The notes under the pieces are model-generated. The model ran no database searches and was not told the origin of the DNA. It saw only the letters and a list, made by a program, of their open reading frames with translations. Position numbers and translations under genes: made by a program. Positions 1 through 6,144 of a stretch of 8,035 bases of DNA are shown here, piece by piece. Source of the DNA: Streptomycetales bacterium (GTDB taxonomy: Bacteria > Actinomycetota > Actinomycetes > Prado026). How positions within the stretch are numbered: position 1 is the first letter of the stretch; the number at the start of each line of letters is the position of its first letter. The stretch covers positions 1 to 8,035 of the forward strand of contig JANYIP010000038.1 of assembly GCA_025361995.1 (NCBI GenBank), given 5' to 3'.

Positions 1-1200
1 GGCCGGATCGCGAGCCCGGTCTGGGTGGACGACGAGAACTTCGACCTCAACTTCCACGTACGTCGTTCGGCCCTGCCCAAGCCGGGGACCGACGCCCAGC
101 TCCGCGACCTGGCGGCCCGGATCATGAGTCGCCCGCTCGACCGCAACCGTCCGCTGTGGGAGATGTACCTCGTCGAGGGGCTCAAGGGCGGCCGCTTCGC
201 GCTGCTCACCAAGACCCACCACGCGATGGTGGACGGCGTCTCGGCGGTGGACATCGGCCAGGTCATCCTGGACACCACCCCGGAGCCGCGAGCGACACCG
301 GCCGGGACGTGGCGACCGGCGCCGGAGCCCAGCGGCATGGAGCTCGTCGCGGGCGCGATCAGCGACATGGTGCACCGCCCGAGCGATCTCGTGGACTCGA
401 TCCGGACCGGCCTCGGCGACGTGCGCCGGACAGCCGAGCGGTTCGTTGGCACCGCCAGCGGCGTGCTCGCGGTCGCCCGTACGGTCTCGCGCTCGGCCCC
501 CGACAGCCCGCTGAACACCGAGATCGGCGAGCAGCGCCGCTACGGGACCGCCGACACCCTGCTCGACGACTACAAGGCGATCCGCAAGGCGCACGGCGGA
601 ACGGTCAATGACGTCGTCCTGGCCGTCGTCTGCGGTGCGCTGCGCGAGTGGCTCATGACCCGCGGCGAGGCGGTCGGCGGGGCGTCCGTGGTCCGCGCGA
701 TGGTGCCGGTCAGCGTCCGGACCGAGGACCAGTCCGGGGCGCTGGGCAACCGGGTGTCGTCGTACCTGGTCGACCTCCCGGTGGGCGAGAAGAGCCCGGT
801 CATGCGGCTGCACCAGATCTCGTACGCGATGAAGGGGCACAAGGAGACCGGGCAGGCCGTGGGTGCGGACGCCATCATCGGTGTCGCCGGCTTCGCCCCG
901 CCCACCTTGCACTCCCTCGGGGCGCGGGTGGCGTCCGGGCTCTCGAAGCGGGTCTTCAACATCGTGGTCACGAACGTCCCCGGTCCGCAGTTCCCGCTCT
1001 ACGCGGCGGGCGCGCGACTGCTGGCCACCTATCCGGTGGTCCCGCTCGCGAAGGGGCAGGCTGTCAGCGTGGGCCTCACCTCGTACGACGGCGGCGTGTA
1101 CTTCGGGCTCAACGCCGACCGCGACGCGATGCCCGACGTCGACGTGCTGGCCCAGTGCATCGTGGACAGCCTGGACGAGCTCCGGGAGACCGTACGTTGA
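1..1200 (+). CDS. WS/DGAT-family wax ester synthase / diacylglycerol O-acyltransferase (5' end missing)
   Basis: The reading frame is open from the first base, so the start lies upstream of the window. About 399 codons are present. Bacterial WS/DGAT proteins usually have roughly 450-470 residues, so perhaps 60 N-terminal residues are missing. The signature HHxxxDG is present as HHAMVDG at bases 217-237; its second His is the general base that activates the acyl acceptor. Further family marks are PLWEMYLVEGL before it, the NDVVLA segment near base 607, NVPGP near base 975 and SYDGGVYFGLNAD near base 1083. The family joins acyl-CoA to diacylglycerol or a fatty alcohol at the membrane or lipid-droplet surface, making triacylglycerol or wax ester. 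The stop overlaps the start of the patatin-like gene, so the two are probably co-translated. Whether it prefers alcohols or diacylglycerol cannot be told from sequence. Confidence 0.93.
   Translation, partial: GRIASPVWVDDENFDLNFHVRRSALPKPGTDAQLRDLAARIMSRPLDRNRPLWEMYLVEGLKGGRFALLTKTHHAMVDGVSAVDIGQVILDTTPEPRATPAGTWRPAPEPSGMELVAGAISDMVHRPSDLVDSIRTGLGDVRRTAERFVGTASGVLAVARTVSRSAPDSPLNTEIGEQRRYGTADTLLDDYKAIRKAHGGTVNDVVLAVVCGALREWLMTRGEAVGGASVVRAMVPVSVRTEDQSGALGNRVSSYLVDLPVGEKSPVMRLHQISYAMKGHKETGQAVGADAIIGVAGFAPPTLHSLGARVASGLSKRVFNIVVTNVPGPQFPLYAAGARLLATYPVVPLAKGQAVSVGLTSYDGGVYFGLNADRDAMPDVDVLAQCIVDSLDELRETVR
1184..1199 (+). promoter_or_regulatory. Ribosome binding site selecting a TTG start
   Basis: GGGAG at 1184-1188 lies 8 nt before TTG at 1197-1199. 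That TTG overlaps the acyltransferase stop as TTGA. There is no better in-frame start before the conserved RGLVLGAGG segment of the lipase, so this site sets its start and suggests translational coupling. Confidence 0.7.
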
Positions 1201-2192
1201 GCGAGGCAAAGAACCAGCGGAAGCAGAAGCGACGGGGGTTGGTGCTCGGCGCCGGGGGAGTCCTGGGCGCCGCCTGGAGCATCGGCGCGCTCGTCGCCCT
1301 CGAGGAGACCGAGGGCTTCGACGTCCGTGACGTGGACGTCCTCATCGGTACGTCCGCCGGGTCCGTTCTGGCTTCGCTGCTGGGCGCCGGAGTCAGCCCG
1401 AGCGAGCTGCGCGACGACCTGCTCGGCAAGCCGGTCCTGACCGGCCCGCTCGCCGGCTACACGTACGACCACGAGCGGGCCACGGGGGGTTCGCTGCCGA
1501 GCCGTCCGCGCCCCGGGCTGGGCTCGACCCGGCTGCTGCTGCACTCGGTCCGGCACCCGATGTCCGTCACGCCGATGGCCGCGCTCTCGTCGGTGCTGCC
1601 GGCCGGCCGAGGCAGCCTGTGGAGCGTCCGGCACCTGGTCGAGTCGGTCACCCCGCTCGGCGAGTGGTCGCCGCACCCGCAACTGTGGGTGGTCGCGATG
1701 GACTACGACTCCGGCCGCCGGGTGGCCTTCGGCCGCCAGGGAGCGCCCGCAGCCGCGCTCGCCGAAGCCGTGCTGGCCTCCTGCTCGATCCCGGCCTGGT
1801 ACGCCCCGGTCAAGATCGACGGCCGCCGCTACATCGACGGCGGGACCTGCTCGCCCACCTCCGTCGACCTGCTTGCCGGGTACGACCTCGACGAGGTGCA
1901 CGTGATCGCGCCGATGGCCTCCTTCGACTACGACGACCCGGGCTCTGTCGCCGGCAAGGTCGAGCGCGGCTTCCGTCGTACCGTCACCCGCCGGATGATC
2001 CGCGAGGCCGGCAAGGTCCGGTCCGCGGGGACCCAGGTCACGATGGTCGGGCCTGGACGCGACGATCTCGAGGCGATCGGCGCCAACATGATGGACCCGG
2101 GCCGGCGGCAGGTCGTGCTCGAGACGTCGCTGCGTACCTCGGTCGAGGCGTTGCGACGCTCCCGCGACGACGAGCTGTCGTGGTCCGCATGA
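1197..2192 (+). CDS. Patatin-like phospholipase family protein
   Basis: A 331-residue protein starting at TTG 1197. It has the patatin layout. A glycine-rich oxyanion-hole stretch, LGAGGVLGAAW, lies at residues 17-27. The nucleophile elbow GTSAG is at residues 51-55, with Ser53 as the likely nucleophile. The motif DGG at 214-216 supplies Asp214 of the Ser-Asp catalytic dyad. The basic, lysine- and arginine-rich first 13 residues do not form a signal peptide, so it is probably cytosolic or loosely membrane-bound. Patatin-like enzymes hydrolyse acyl esters of phospholipids or neutral lipids. Its 4-nt overlap with a WS/DGAT gene suggests a paired role in storage-lipid or membrane-lipid turnover, which is inference. 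The next gene begins 10 nt after the stop. Substrate unknown; family assignment is firm. Confidence 0.91.
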   Translation: MSEAKNQRKQKRRGLVLGAGGVLGAAWSIGALVALEETEGFDVRDVDVLIGTSAGSVLASLLGAGVSPSELRDDLLGKPVLTGPLAGYTYDHERATGGSLPSRPRPGLGSTRLLLHSVRHPMSVTPMAALSSVLPAGRGSLWSVRHLVESVTPLGEWSPHPQLWVVAMDYDSGRRVAFGRQGAPAAALAEAVLASCSIPAWYAPVKIDGRRYIDGGTCSPTSVDLLAGYDLDEVHVIAPMASFDYDDPGSVAGKVERGFRRTVTRRMIREAGKVRSAGTQVTMVGPGRDDLEAIGANMMDPGRRQVVLETSLRTSVEALRRSRDDELSWSA

Positions 2193-2202
2193 GGGTGGCC
2201 TG

Positions 2203-2715
2203 ATGCGGGTCTACCTCCCCGCAACGCTCTCGCTCGTTGCCGACTTCCTGCGTCTCGGCTCGCTCTCCGGCCCCGTCGACGCGTACGCCGTCACGGACGC
2301 GCTCAGGGCCTGGGCCGACACCTCCGGCCCCTCGGACGACGAGGAGCTCGAGCTCGTCGCGCTCTCCGAGGCTGCCCGTGGGTCGTTGCGGCTGCTCGCC
2401 GCGGACGCTGCGCGGCCTCAGCGGGTGGTGCTGGCCGCCGACGTACCCGACGCTCGTGTCCGAGTGAGCGACGGCCCCGACACTGCTGGACCCGGACAAG
2501 TCGTCGTCACCGAGGCTCTCCCGCTCACCTGGTTGCGCGCCGCCCACGTCGACGACCCCGACGCCGAGCCGGACGTACGCAGGGCTGTCGCCGCCGTCCT
2601 CGCTGCCGACGCCGATGACCCCGCGGCGGAGGCCGTGGTCGCCGCGCTCGATGCCCACGAGCTGGCCTGGCACACCCCCGACGAGCTCCCCGGGCTGGTC
2701 GCAACCAGCGCGTGA
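2203..2715 (+). CDS. DUF6912-type actinobacterial protein of unknown function
   Basis: A 170-residue protein opening with MRVYLPATL, followed by the pattern AYAVTDALR...DDEELELVALSEAARGSLRLLAAD and ending with HELAWHTPDELPGLV. This matches my memory of the actinobacterial DUF6912 family, which has no assigned function. There is no signal peptide or membrane segment. It is acidic and alanine-rich, with a predicted mix of strands and helices. The start is well set: GAGGG at 2191-2195 overlaps the preceding stop and sits 7 nt before ATG 2203. Its place between a lipase and a dehydrogenase, with gaps of 10 and 18 nt, suggests co-transcription but does not reveal its role. The family name is from memory; that the gene is real is very likely. 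Confidence 0.8.
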   Translation: MRVYLPATLSLVADFLRLGSLSGPVDAYAVTDALRAWADTSGPSDDEELELVALSEAARGSLRLLAADAARPQRVVLAADVPDARVRVSDGPDTAGPGQVVVTEALPLTWLRAAHVDDPDAEPDVRRAVAAVLAADADDPAAEAVVAALDAHELAWHTPDELPGLVATSA

Positions 2716-2736
2716 GGGTGCCACGATGGCGTCATG
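2714..2736 (+). promoter_or_regulatory. Ribosome binding region with two competing ATGs before the P5C dehydrogenase
   Basis: GAGGG at 2714-2718 is 7 nt from an ATG at 2726, the same geometry as the start at 2203. That ATG is out of frame with the dehydrogenase and opens a 44-codon frame that stops at 2860. The true dehydrogenase ATG is 8 nt further on at 2734, 15 nt from GAGGG. In-frame codons before 2734 contain no start. Confidence 0.5.
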
Positions 2737-4398
2737 GATGCTGTCACTCGAGTCCCTGAGCCGGTCAACGAGCCGATCATGCAGTACGCCCCCGGCAGCG
2801 CCGAGCGGACCCGGCTCGAGGGTGCACTGGCCGACCTCGCCAGCTCGCCGCTGGACCTGACGTCGGCGATCGGCGGCAAGCGCGTGATGGCCTCCGGCGA
2901 GCGGGTCGACATCGTGCAGCCGCACGCCCGGCACCACGTCCTCGGAACCACCGCCAACGCGACCACCGCCGACGCGGCCTCCGCCGTCGCCGCCGCGAGT
3001 GCGGCCGCCGCCGACTGGCGAGCGCTCGCCTTCGACGACCGCGCGGCGATCCTCCTCAAGGCCGCCGACCTCCTAGCCGGACCGTGGCGGGCCCGGGTCA
3101 ACGCGGCAACGATGCTCGGCCAGTCCAAGACCGCGATCCAGGCCGAGATCGACTCCGCCTGCGAGCTCATCGACTTCTGGCGCTTCAACGTCGCCTTCGG
3201 CCGTCAGATCCTCGCCGAGCAGCCCATCTCGTCACCCGGGGTCTGGAACCGTACCGACCACCGGCCGCTCGAGGGCTTCGTCTACGCCGTGACGCCGTTC
3301 AACTTCACCGCGATCGCCGGCAACCTGCCGACCGCCCCGGCCCTGATGGGCAACACCGTCGTCTGGAAGCCGGCCCACACCCAGCAGCTCGCCGCTCACC
3401 TGCTCATGGACCTGTTGGAAGAGGCCGGGCTGCCACCGGGCGTCATCAACATGGTCACCGGTGACGGCATCGCGACCTCCGAGGTGGCTCTGGCCTCGCC
3501 GGACCTCGCGGGCATCCACTTCACCGGCTCGACCCGGGTGTTCCAGTACCTGTGGCGAACGGTCGGGGAGAACATCGCGAGCTACCGCTCGTACCCGCGG
3601 TTGGTGGGGGAGACCGGCGGCAAGGACTTCGTCGTCGTGCACCCGAGCGCCGATCCGGCCGTCGTGCTGACGGCCCTGGTCCGCGGGGCCTTCGAGTACC
3701 AGGGGCAGAAGTGCTCGGCGGCGTCCCGGGCGTACCTGCCGTCGAGTCTGTGGCCGGGTCTGCGCGACGAGCTGGCCGCGAGCGTCGAGTCGCTGACCAT
3801 GGGCCCGGTGACCGACCTCTCGAACTTCATGGGCGCCGTCATCGACGACCGTTCCTTCGCCCGGCTCAAGGCCGCCGTCGACCGCGCCGACGTGACGTCC
3901 TCGATCGAGGTCCTGGCCGGCGGGACCTACGACGACACCGAGGGCTTCTACGTACGCCCGACGGTCCTCGTGGGCACCGACCCCACGGACGAGATCTTCA
4001 CGACCGAGTACTTCGGCCCGATCCTGTCCGTGTACGTCTACGACGACGCCGACTACGCCGCGATGCTCGCGCAGATGGAGTCCGTGTCCCCGTACGCGCT
4101 GACCGGCTCGATCATCGCGCAGGACCGCGCGGCGGTGGCCCACGCGAGCGAGGCACTGCGCTTTGCCGCCGGCAACTTCTACGTCAACGACAAGCCGACC
4201 GGGGCCGTGGTCGGGCAGCAGCCGTTCGGCGGCGCGCGGTCGTCCGGGACCAACGACAAGGCGGGGTCACCGCAGAACCTGCTGCGCTGGACGTCCACCC
4301 GCTCGATCAAGGAGACCCTCGTCCCGCCGATCGTCCCAAGAGGGGGATATCACGGGTGGGGAAACGTCGACCCCGACAGGCGGTTGCGGCCGGTCTGA
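2734..4398 (+). CDS. pruA: L-glutamate gamma-semialdehyde (1-pyrroline-5-carboxylate) dehydrogenase
   Basis: A 554-residue member of the aldehyde dehydrogenase superfamily that oxidises glutamate gamma-semialdehyde to L-glutamate with NAD+, the second step of proline catabolism. Features in order: P5CDH-type N-terminus (VNEP...YAPGS); NFTAIAGNLPTAPALMGNTV leading to VWKP with Lys212; FTGST at 263-267 in the Rossmann region; general base Glu293 in GETGGKD; catalytic Cys327 in GQKCSAASRAY; EYFGP at 425-429; PFGG at 497-500, then SGTNDKAG. The segment SYRSYPRLVGETGGKDF is typical of P5CDH rather than of general aldehyde dehydrogenases. ATG 2734 fits the family N-terminus despite a distant ribosome binding site. 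Conserved sequence stops at about Pro532. The last 22 residues (IVPRGGYHGWGN...) do not look like the usual ending near YPHM. No proline dehydrogenase gene follows in the window. Confidence 0.94.
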   Translation: MDAVTRVPEPVNEPIMQYAPGSAERTRLEGALADLASSPLDLTSAIGGKRVMASGERVDIVQPHARHHVLGTTANATTADAASAVAAASAAAADWRALAFDDRAAILLKAADLLAGPWRARVNAATMLGQSKTAIQAEIDSACELIDFWRFNVAFGRQILAEQPISSPGVWNRTDHRPLEGFVYAVTPFNFTAIAGNLPTAPALMGNTVVWKPAHTQQLAAHLLMDLLEEAGLPPGVINMVTGDGIATSEVALASPDLAGIHFTGSTRVFQYLWRTVGENIASYRSYPRLVGETGGKDFVVVHPSADPAVVLTALVRGAFEYQGQKCSAASRAYLPSSLWPGLRDELAASVESLTMGPVTDLSNFMGAVIDDRSFARLKAAVDRADVTSSIEVLAGGTYDDTEGFYVRPTVLVGTDPTDEIFTTEYFGPILSVYVYDDADYAAMLAQMESVSPYALTGSIIAQDRAAVAHASEALRFAAGNFYVNDKPTGAVVGQQPFGGARSSGTNDKAGSPQNLLRWTSTRSIKETLVPPIVPRGGYHGWGNVDPDRRLRPV

Positions 4399-4427
4399 CG
4401 AGTAGCACCGAGCTTCGATGCGCTGCG

Positions 4428-4455
4428 TTCCGCTGCAGACGAGGCCGTCTACAGT
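4428..4455 (+). promoter_or_regulatory. Weak candidate promoter upstream of the 4483 gene
   Basis: TACAGT at 4450-4455 resembles a -10 hexamer. TTCCGC at 4428-4433, 16 nt upstream, is a poor -35. A short hairpin, AGACG/CGTCT with a 4-nt loop, occupies 4437-4450 in the spacer and could instead be a weak terminator of the upstream operon. There is no T tract. Confidence 0.22.
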
Positions 4456-4482
4456 TTACCCTCCCGGCGGGTTGTCCGTCCT

Positions 4483-5019
4483 ATGGAGGGTTTCTTGGGG
4501 TTCTGGGGAGTCAAGATCGCCGTCCGCACGGCCCACCCCATCGAGGCGTTGACCGCAATCGCTCAACTCGGCGGCGAGGAAGACGGCTCGTGGGTCGAGA
4601 CATCTGGCTGGACCATCGCGAGTCGACATCAGGCCGACCCACCGACGACGGGGTTAGTCTCGGCGCTGGCTGAGCAGGCGGGTGGACCGGCGCTGGTGGC
4701 ATACGTGGTCGACTCGGATGTCGTGACGGGGTACGGGGCTCGGCCCGGGATCGCCGCCTTTGCCTCCGTCCTGAACCCCGAGCTAGCGCCCGCCTATGAA
4801 CTGTCCTCGACACCTGAAGAGCGGGCAATGGATGCAGTCGACCTTGTTGGCCTGGTTCCCGAGACTGCGGATCCCTCGGCGGTTACGGCCGTTCTTGGGC
4901 AGAACTGGACCTTCGCCGAGGACGCCTTCCTCGCGCTGCTCGCAGCCCTTGGAGCCTTCGATCGCAGACGGCTCGAAGAGCTAGTCTTCGGCCCGATACC
5001 CGGAGAAACCAACGACTAG
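4483..5019 (+). CDS. Hypothetical protein, about 178 residues
   Basis: I do not recognise this protein with confidence. It has a short hydrophobic, aromatic start (MEGFLGFWGVKIAVRT), then HPIEALTAIAQLGG, a central WTIASRHQ...GLVSALAEQ segment, a probable strand ALVAYVVDSDVV, and a helical C-terminal half ending FGPIPGETND. The order recalls DUF6461-like or contact-system immunity-like small proteins, but this is a weak impression. There is no signal peptide or convincing membrane helix. The start is unsettled: ATG 4483 has little upstream Shine-Dalgarno sequence, while GGAGG at 4485-4489 is 5 nt before an in-frame TTG at 4495, giving a protein four residues shorter. The regular codon bias supports a real gene. 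It lies 84 nt after the dehydrogenase and converges on the minus-strand pseudogene. Confidence 0.65.
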   Translation: MEGFLGFWGVKIAVRTAHPIEALTAIAQLGGEEDGSWVETSGWTIASRHQADPPTTGLVSALAEQAGGPALVAYVVDSDVVTGYGARPGIAAFASVLNPELAPAYELSSTPEERAMDAVDLVGLVPETADPSAVTAVLGQNWTFAEDAFLALLAALGAFDRRRLEELVFGPIPGETND

Positions 5020-5028
5020 GCCGGCAAA

Positions 5029-5041
5029 CGGGACGGTCCCG
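5029..5041. terminator. Small hairpin between convergent genes
   Basis: CGGGA-CGG-TCCCG forms a 5-bp stem 10 nt after the stop of the 4483 gene, in the 93-nt gap between convergent coding regions. No T tract follows on either strand, so a terminator role is only suggested by position. Confidence 0.25.
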
Positions 5042-5112
5042 CGGGCACGACCAGAACGGCAGGGCGTGACCGCACCGGCAGAGCTCCCTTCCCAATCAGG
5101 CCCTGCGAGCCG

Positions 5113-5375
5113 CTACTCCTCGACCAGAATGACCAGCGTCTCGGGCAGTACGCCGTCATAGGCCATCGCATCGGCCATGGCCGGGTTCTCCATCGCTGCC
5201 ATAAGGGCGTTCATGTCGGCTACGTCCATGAGCACCGCGACCTGAGTGCGGTCCTGTGGGGTGGCGAAGTCCGGATGTTGGTGACCCCGAGCGGCCCAGA
5301 GACCTCTTCACGATTTGGCGAGGCAGGCCAGTGGTCGGTGTCTTTCACGTCGTGGTGCGCGATGACGGTTGGCAC
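5113..5375 (-). pseudogene. Frameshifted small protein, probable ABM-like / ferredoxin-fold family
   Basis: On the minus strand two frames together encode one plausible protein of about 87 residues. The first part reads MPTVIAHHDVKDTDHW, then SGPLGVTNIRT. The rest, one frame over, reads TPQDRTQVAVLMDVADMN, then MAAMENPAMADAMAYDG, and ends LPETLVILVEE with a TAG at 5113-5115. The joint lies near 5266-5269, where one A in the plus-strand GAAG run (a T in the coding strand) appears to be missing. Restoring it gives exactly 88 codons including the stop. The protein resembles an uncharacterised small family with a strand-helix pattern like dimeric alpha-beta barrels. The start is GTG 5375, with AGAGGA at 5387-5382 placed 6 nt upstream. 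Without repair, translation runs out of frame and stops at 5220. It lies downstream of marR on the same strand. A sequencing error is possible. Confidence 0.75.
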
Positions 5376-5381
5376 GAAGTG

Positions 5382-5387
5382 TCCTCT
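5382..5387 (-). promoter_or_regulatory. Shine-Dalgarno sequence of the frameshifted gene
   Basis: AGAGGA on the minus strand lies 6 nt before GTG 5375. It favours that start over the in-frame ATG at 5390, which overlaps the Shine-Dalgarno region. Confidence 0.55.
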
Positions 5388-5559
5388 CATCGGTGTGGTG
5401 CGCGGAGCGTACTGCCGGTGCAGCGAGAGAGACAGCCCGACTCTTGTGAGGTCTGACCGCCGCGGCGACGGTAGTTCGAGCATCCGGCGCTGGTGCACGG
5501 TCGCGCTGATCGAGGCGACGACGGCGGCAAAATCGGGCGACCGGCAGCGGGAGGCGGCA

Positions 5560-5575
5560 CCGCACGTCAGTGCGG
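5560..5575 (-). terminator. Hairpin over the marR stop codon
   Basis: CCGCAC-GTCA-GTGCGG is a perfect 6-bp stem with a 4-nt loop. It covers the TGA stop of the MarR gene (5567-5569). There is no T tract. It could weaken transcription into the pseudogene about 190 nt downstream, or be chance in GC-rich DNA. In the rest of the 5376-5566 gap I see no gene. Confidence 0.3.
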
Positions 5576-6013
5576 CAGGCCTGCATCCAGCCGGGCCATG
5601 ATCCGCATCACGTCAGCGAGGTCTCGGTCATCGAGCACATCGCCGAATATCTGCTGCAGGAAGGCGTGGTGGTGTCGGCGGGTCTTCCTCACGACCGCCC
5701 TGCCGTGCCTCGTTATCGTTGCGAGGGTGGAACGGGCATCGTCGGGGTCCGGCTGTCTCTCGACGAGACCCGACACCTCCATGCGGTCGAGGAGCTTCGA
5801 TAGTCCAGACGGTGACAAGACGATGGCATTCGCCAGGTCACTCAGCCCCATCCGGCCCCCGGCCATGTCCAAGTGCGTGAGCACGTCGAAGCGCGCCACG
5901 CTGAGTCCACCGATGCGGCGGACGTCGAGCTCGAGCAGATCCGTCAGTCGCGCATGGGTGCGCAGCAGGGCCAGAAAGGCCGGCATCCACCGGGCTGACT
6001 CGTCCTCGTTCAC
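5567..6013 (-). CDS. MarR-family winged helix-turn-helix transcriptional regulator
   Basis: A 148-residue protein with full MarR architecture. An N-terminal dimerisation helix spans about residues 6-30. The winged helix core is about 40-110: FDVLTHLDMAGGRMGLSDLA, then the recognition helix in LSPSGLSKLLDRMEVSGLVER, and the wing with DPDDARSTLATIT, the family DxRS region. C-terminal dimer helices follow (VVRKTRRHHHAFLQQIFGDVL to the end). There is no cysteine, so the thiol-oxidation sensing of OhrR-type members is excluded; a small ligand is more likely. The open frame extends to an ATG at 6061, but that region holds operator boxes. GTG 6013 (protein start MNEDESARWMPAF) fits the usual family length, and a candidate promoter places transcription start almost on it, suggesting a leaderless message. 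GTG 6022 is an alternative. It probably represses itself and the divergent gene at 6145. Confidence 0.92.
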   Translation of the reverse strand: MNEDESARWMPAFLALLRTHARLTDLLELDVRRIGGLSVARFDVLTHLDMAGGRMGLSDLANAIVLSPSGLSKLLDRMEVSGLVERQPDPDDARSTLATITRHGRAVVRKTRRHHHAFLQQIFGDVLDDRDLADVMRIMARLDAGLPH

Positions 6014-6020
6014 GTCGACC

Positions 6021-6048
6021 ACGCTAGCCCCAACACTTGACATGCCAA
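6021..6048 (-). promoter_or_regulatory. Candidate marR promoter
   Basis: On the minus strand TTGGCA (6048-6043) and TAGCGT (6026-6021) are separated by 16 nt. The expected transcription start, about 7 nt beyond the -10, falls at roughly 6014, next to GTG 6013. Its -35 is the right half of the left MarR box. Confidence 0.45.
6035..6048. promoter_or_regulatory. Left MarR operator box (imperfect palindrome)
   Basis: ACTTGACATGCCAA contains TTGACA|TGCCAA, which differs by one base from the core TTGGCATGCCAA of the right box. The two centres are 29 bp apart, close to three helical turns. This box overlaps the -35 hexamers of both divergent promoters. Confidence 0.65.
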
Positions 6049-6066
6049 CCGCCGGAGTCATTTACT
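6037..6066 (+). promoter_or_regulatory. Candidate promoter of the 6145 gene
   Basis: TTGACA at 6037-6042 is a consensus -35. TTTACT at 6061-6066 follows after an 18-nt spacer as a 4/6 match to the -10. Transcription would start near 6073, inside the right operator, so a bound MarR dimer should block it. Confidence 0.5.
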
Positions 6067-6080
6067 TGGCATGCCAAGTA
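6063..6080. promoter_or_regulatory. Right MarR operator (18-bp perfect palindrome)
   Basis: TACTTGGCATGCCAAGTA reads identically on both strands. It lies between the MarR gene and the divergent gene. Length and symmetry suit a MarR dimer, and a near copy lies 29 bp to the left. Confidence 0.82.
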
Positions 6081-6144
6081 GATGGACGCCGAGATGATCG
6101 CCGCTGGGCGAGCCGTCACCGCCACGAAAATGAGAGAGCCACCC

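Noticed and set aside
1029..1901. Long minus-strand open frame antisense to the acyltransferase and lipase
   Set aside because: It lies over two well-identified genes and its translation is a compositional shadow rich in Arg, Gly and Ala with no family motifs.
2038..2937. Minus-strand open frame across the DUF6912 and lipase genes
   Set aside because: Antisense to real genes, no recognisable domain; typical of high-GC DNA.
3232..4143. Long minus-strand open frame inside the P5C dehydrogenase
   Set aside because: Antisense to an enzyme with all catalytic motifs; no independent evidence.
3552..4673. Plus-strand open frame bridging the dehydrogenase and the 4483 gene
   Set aside because: Arginine-rich shadow frame across two better frames; no conserved motif.
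5260..5275. Programmed ribosomal frameshift in the 87-residue gene
   Set aside because: No classical slippery heptamer or obvious stimulatory structure at the joint; mutation or sequencing error is simpler.
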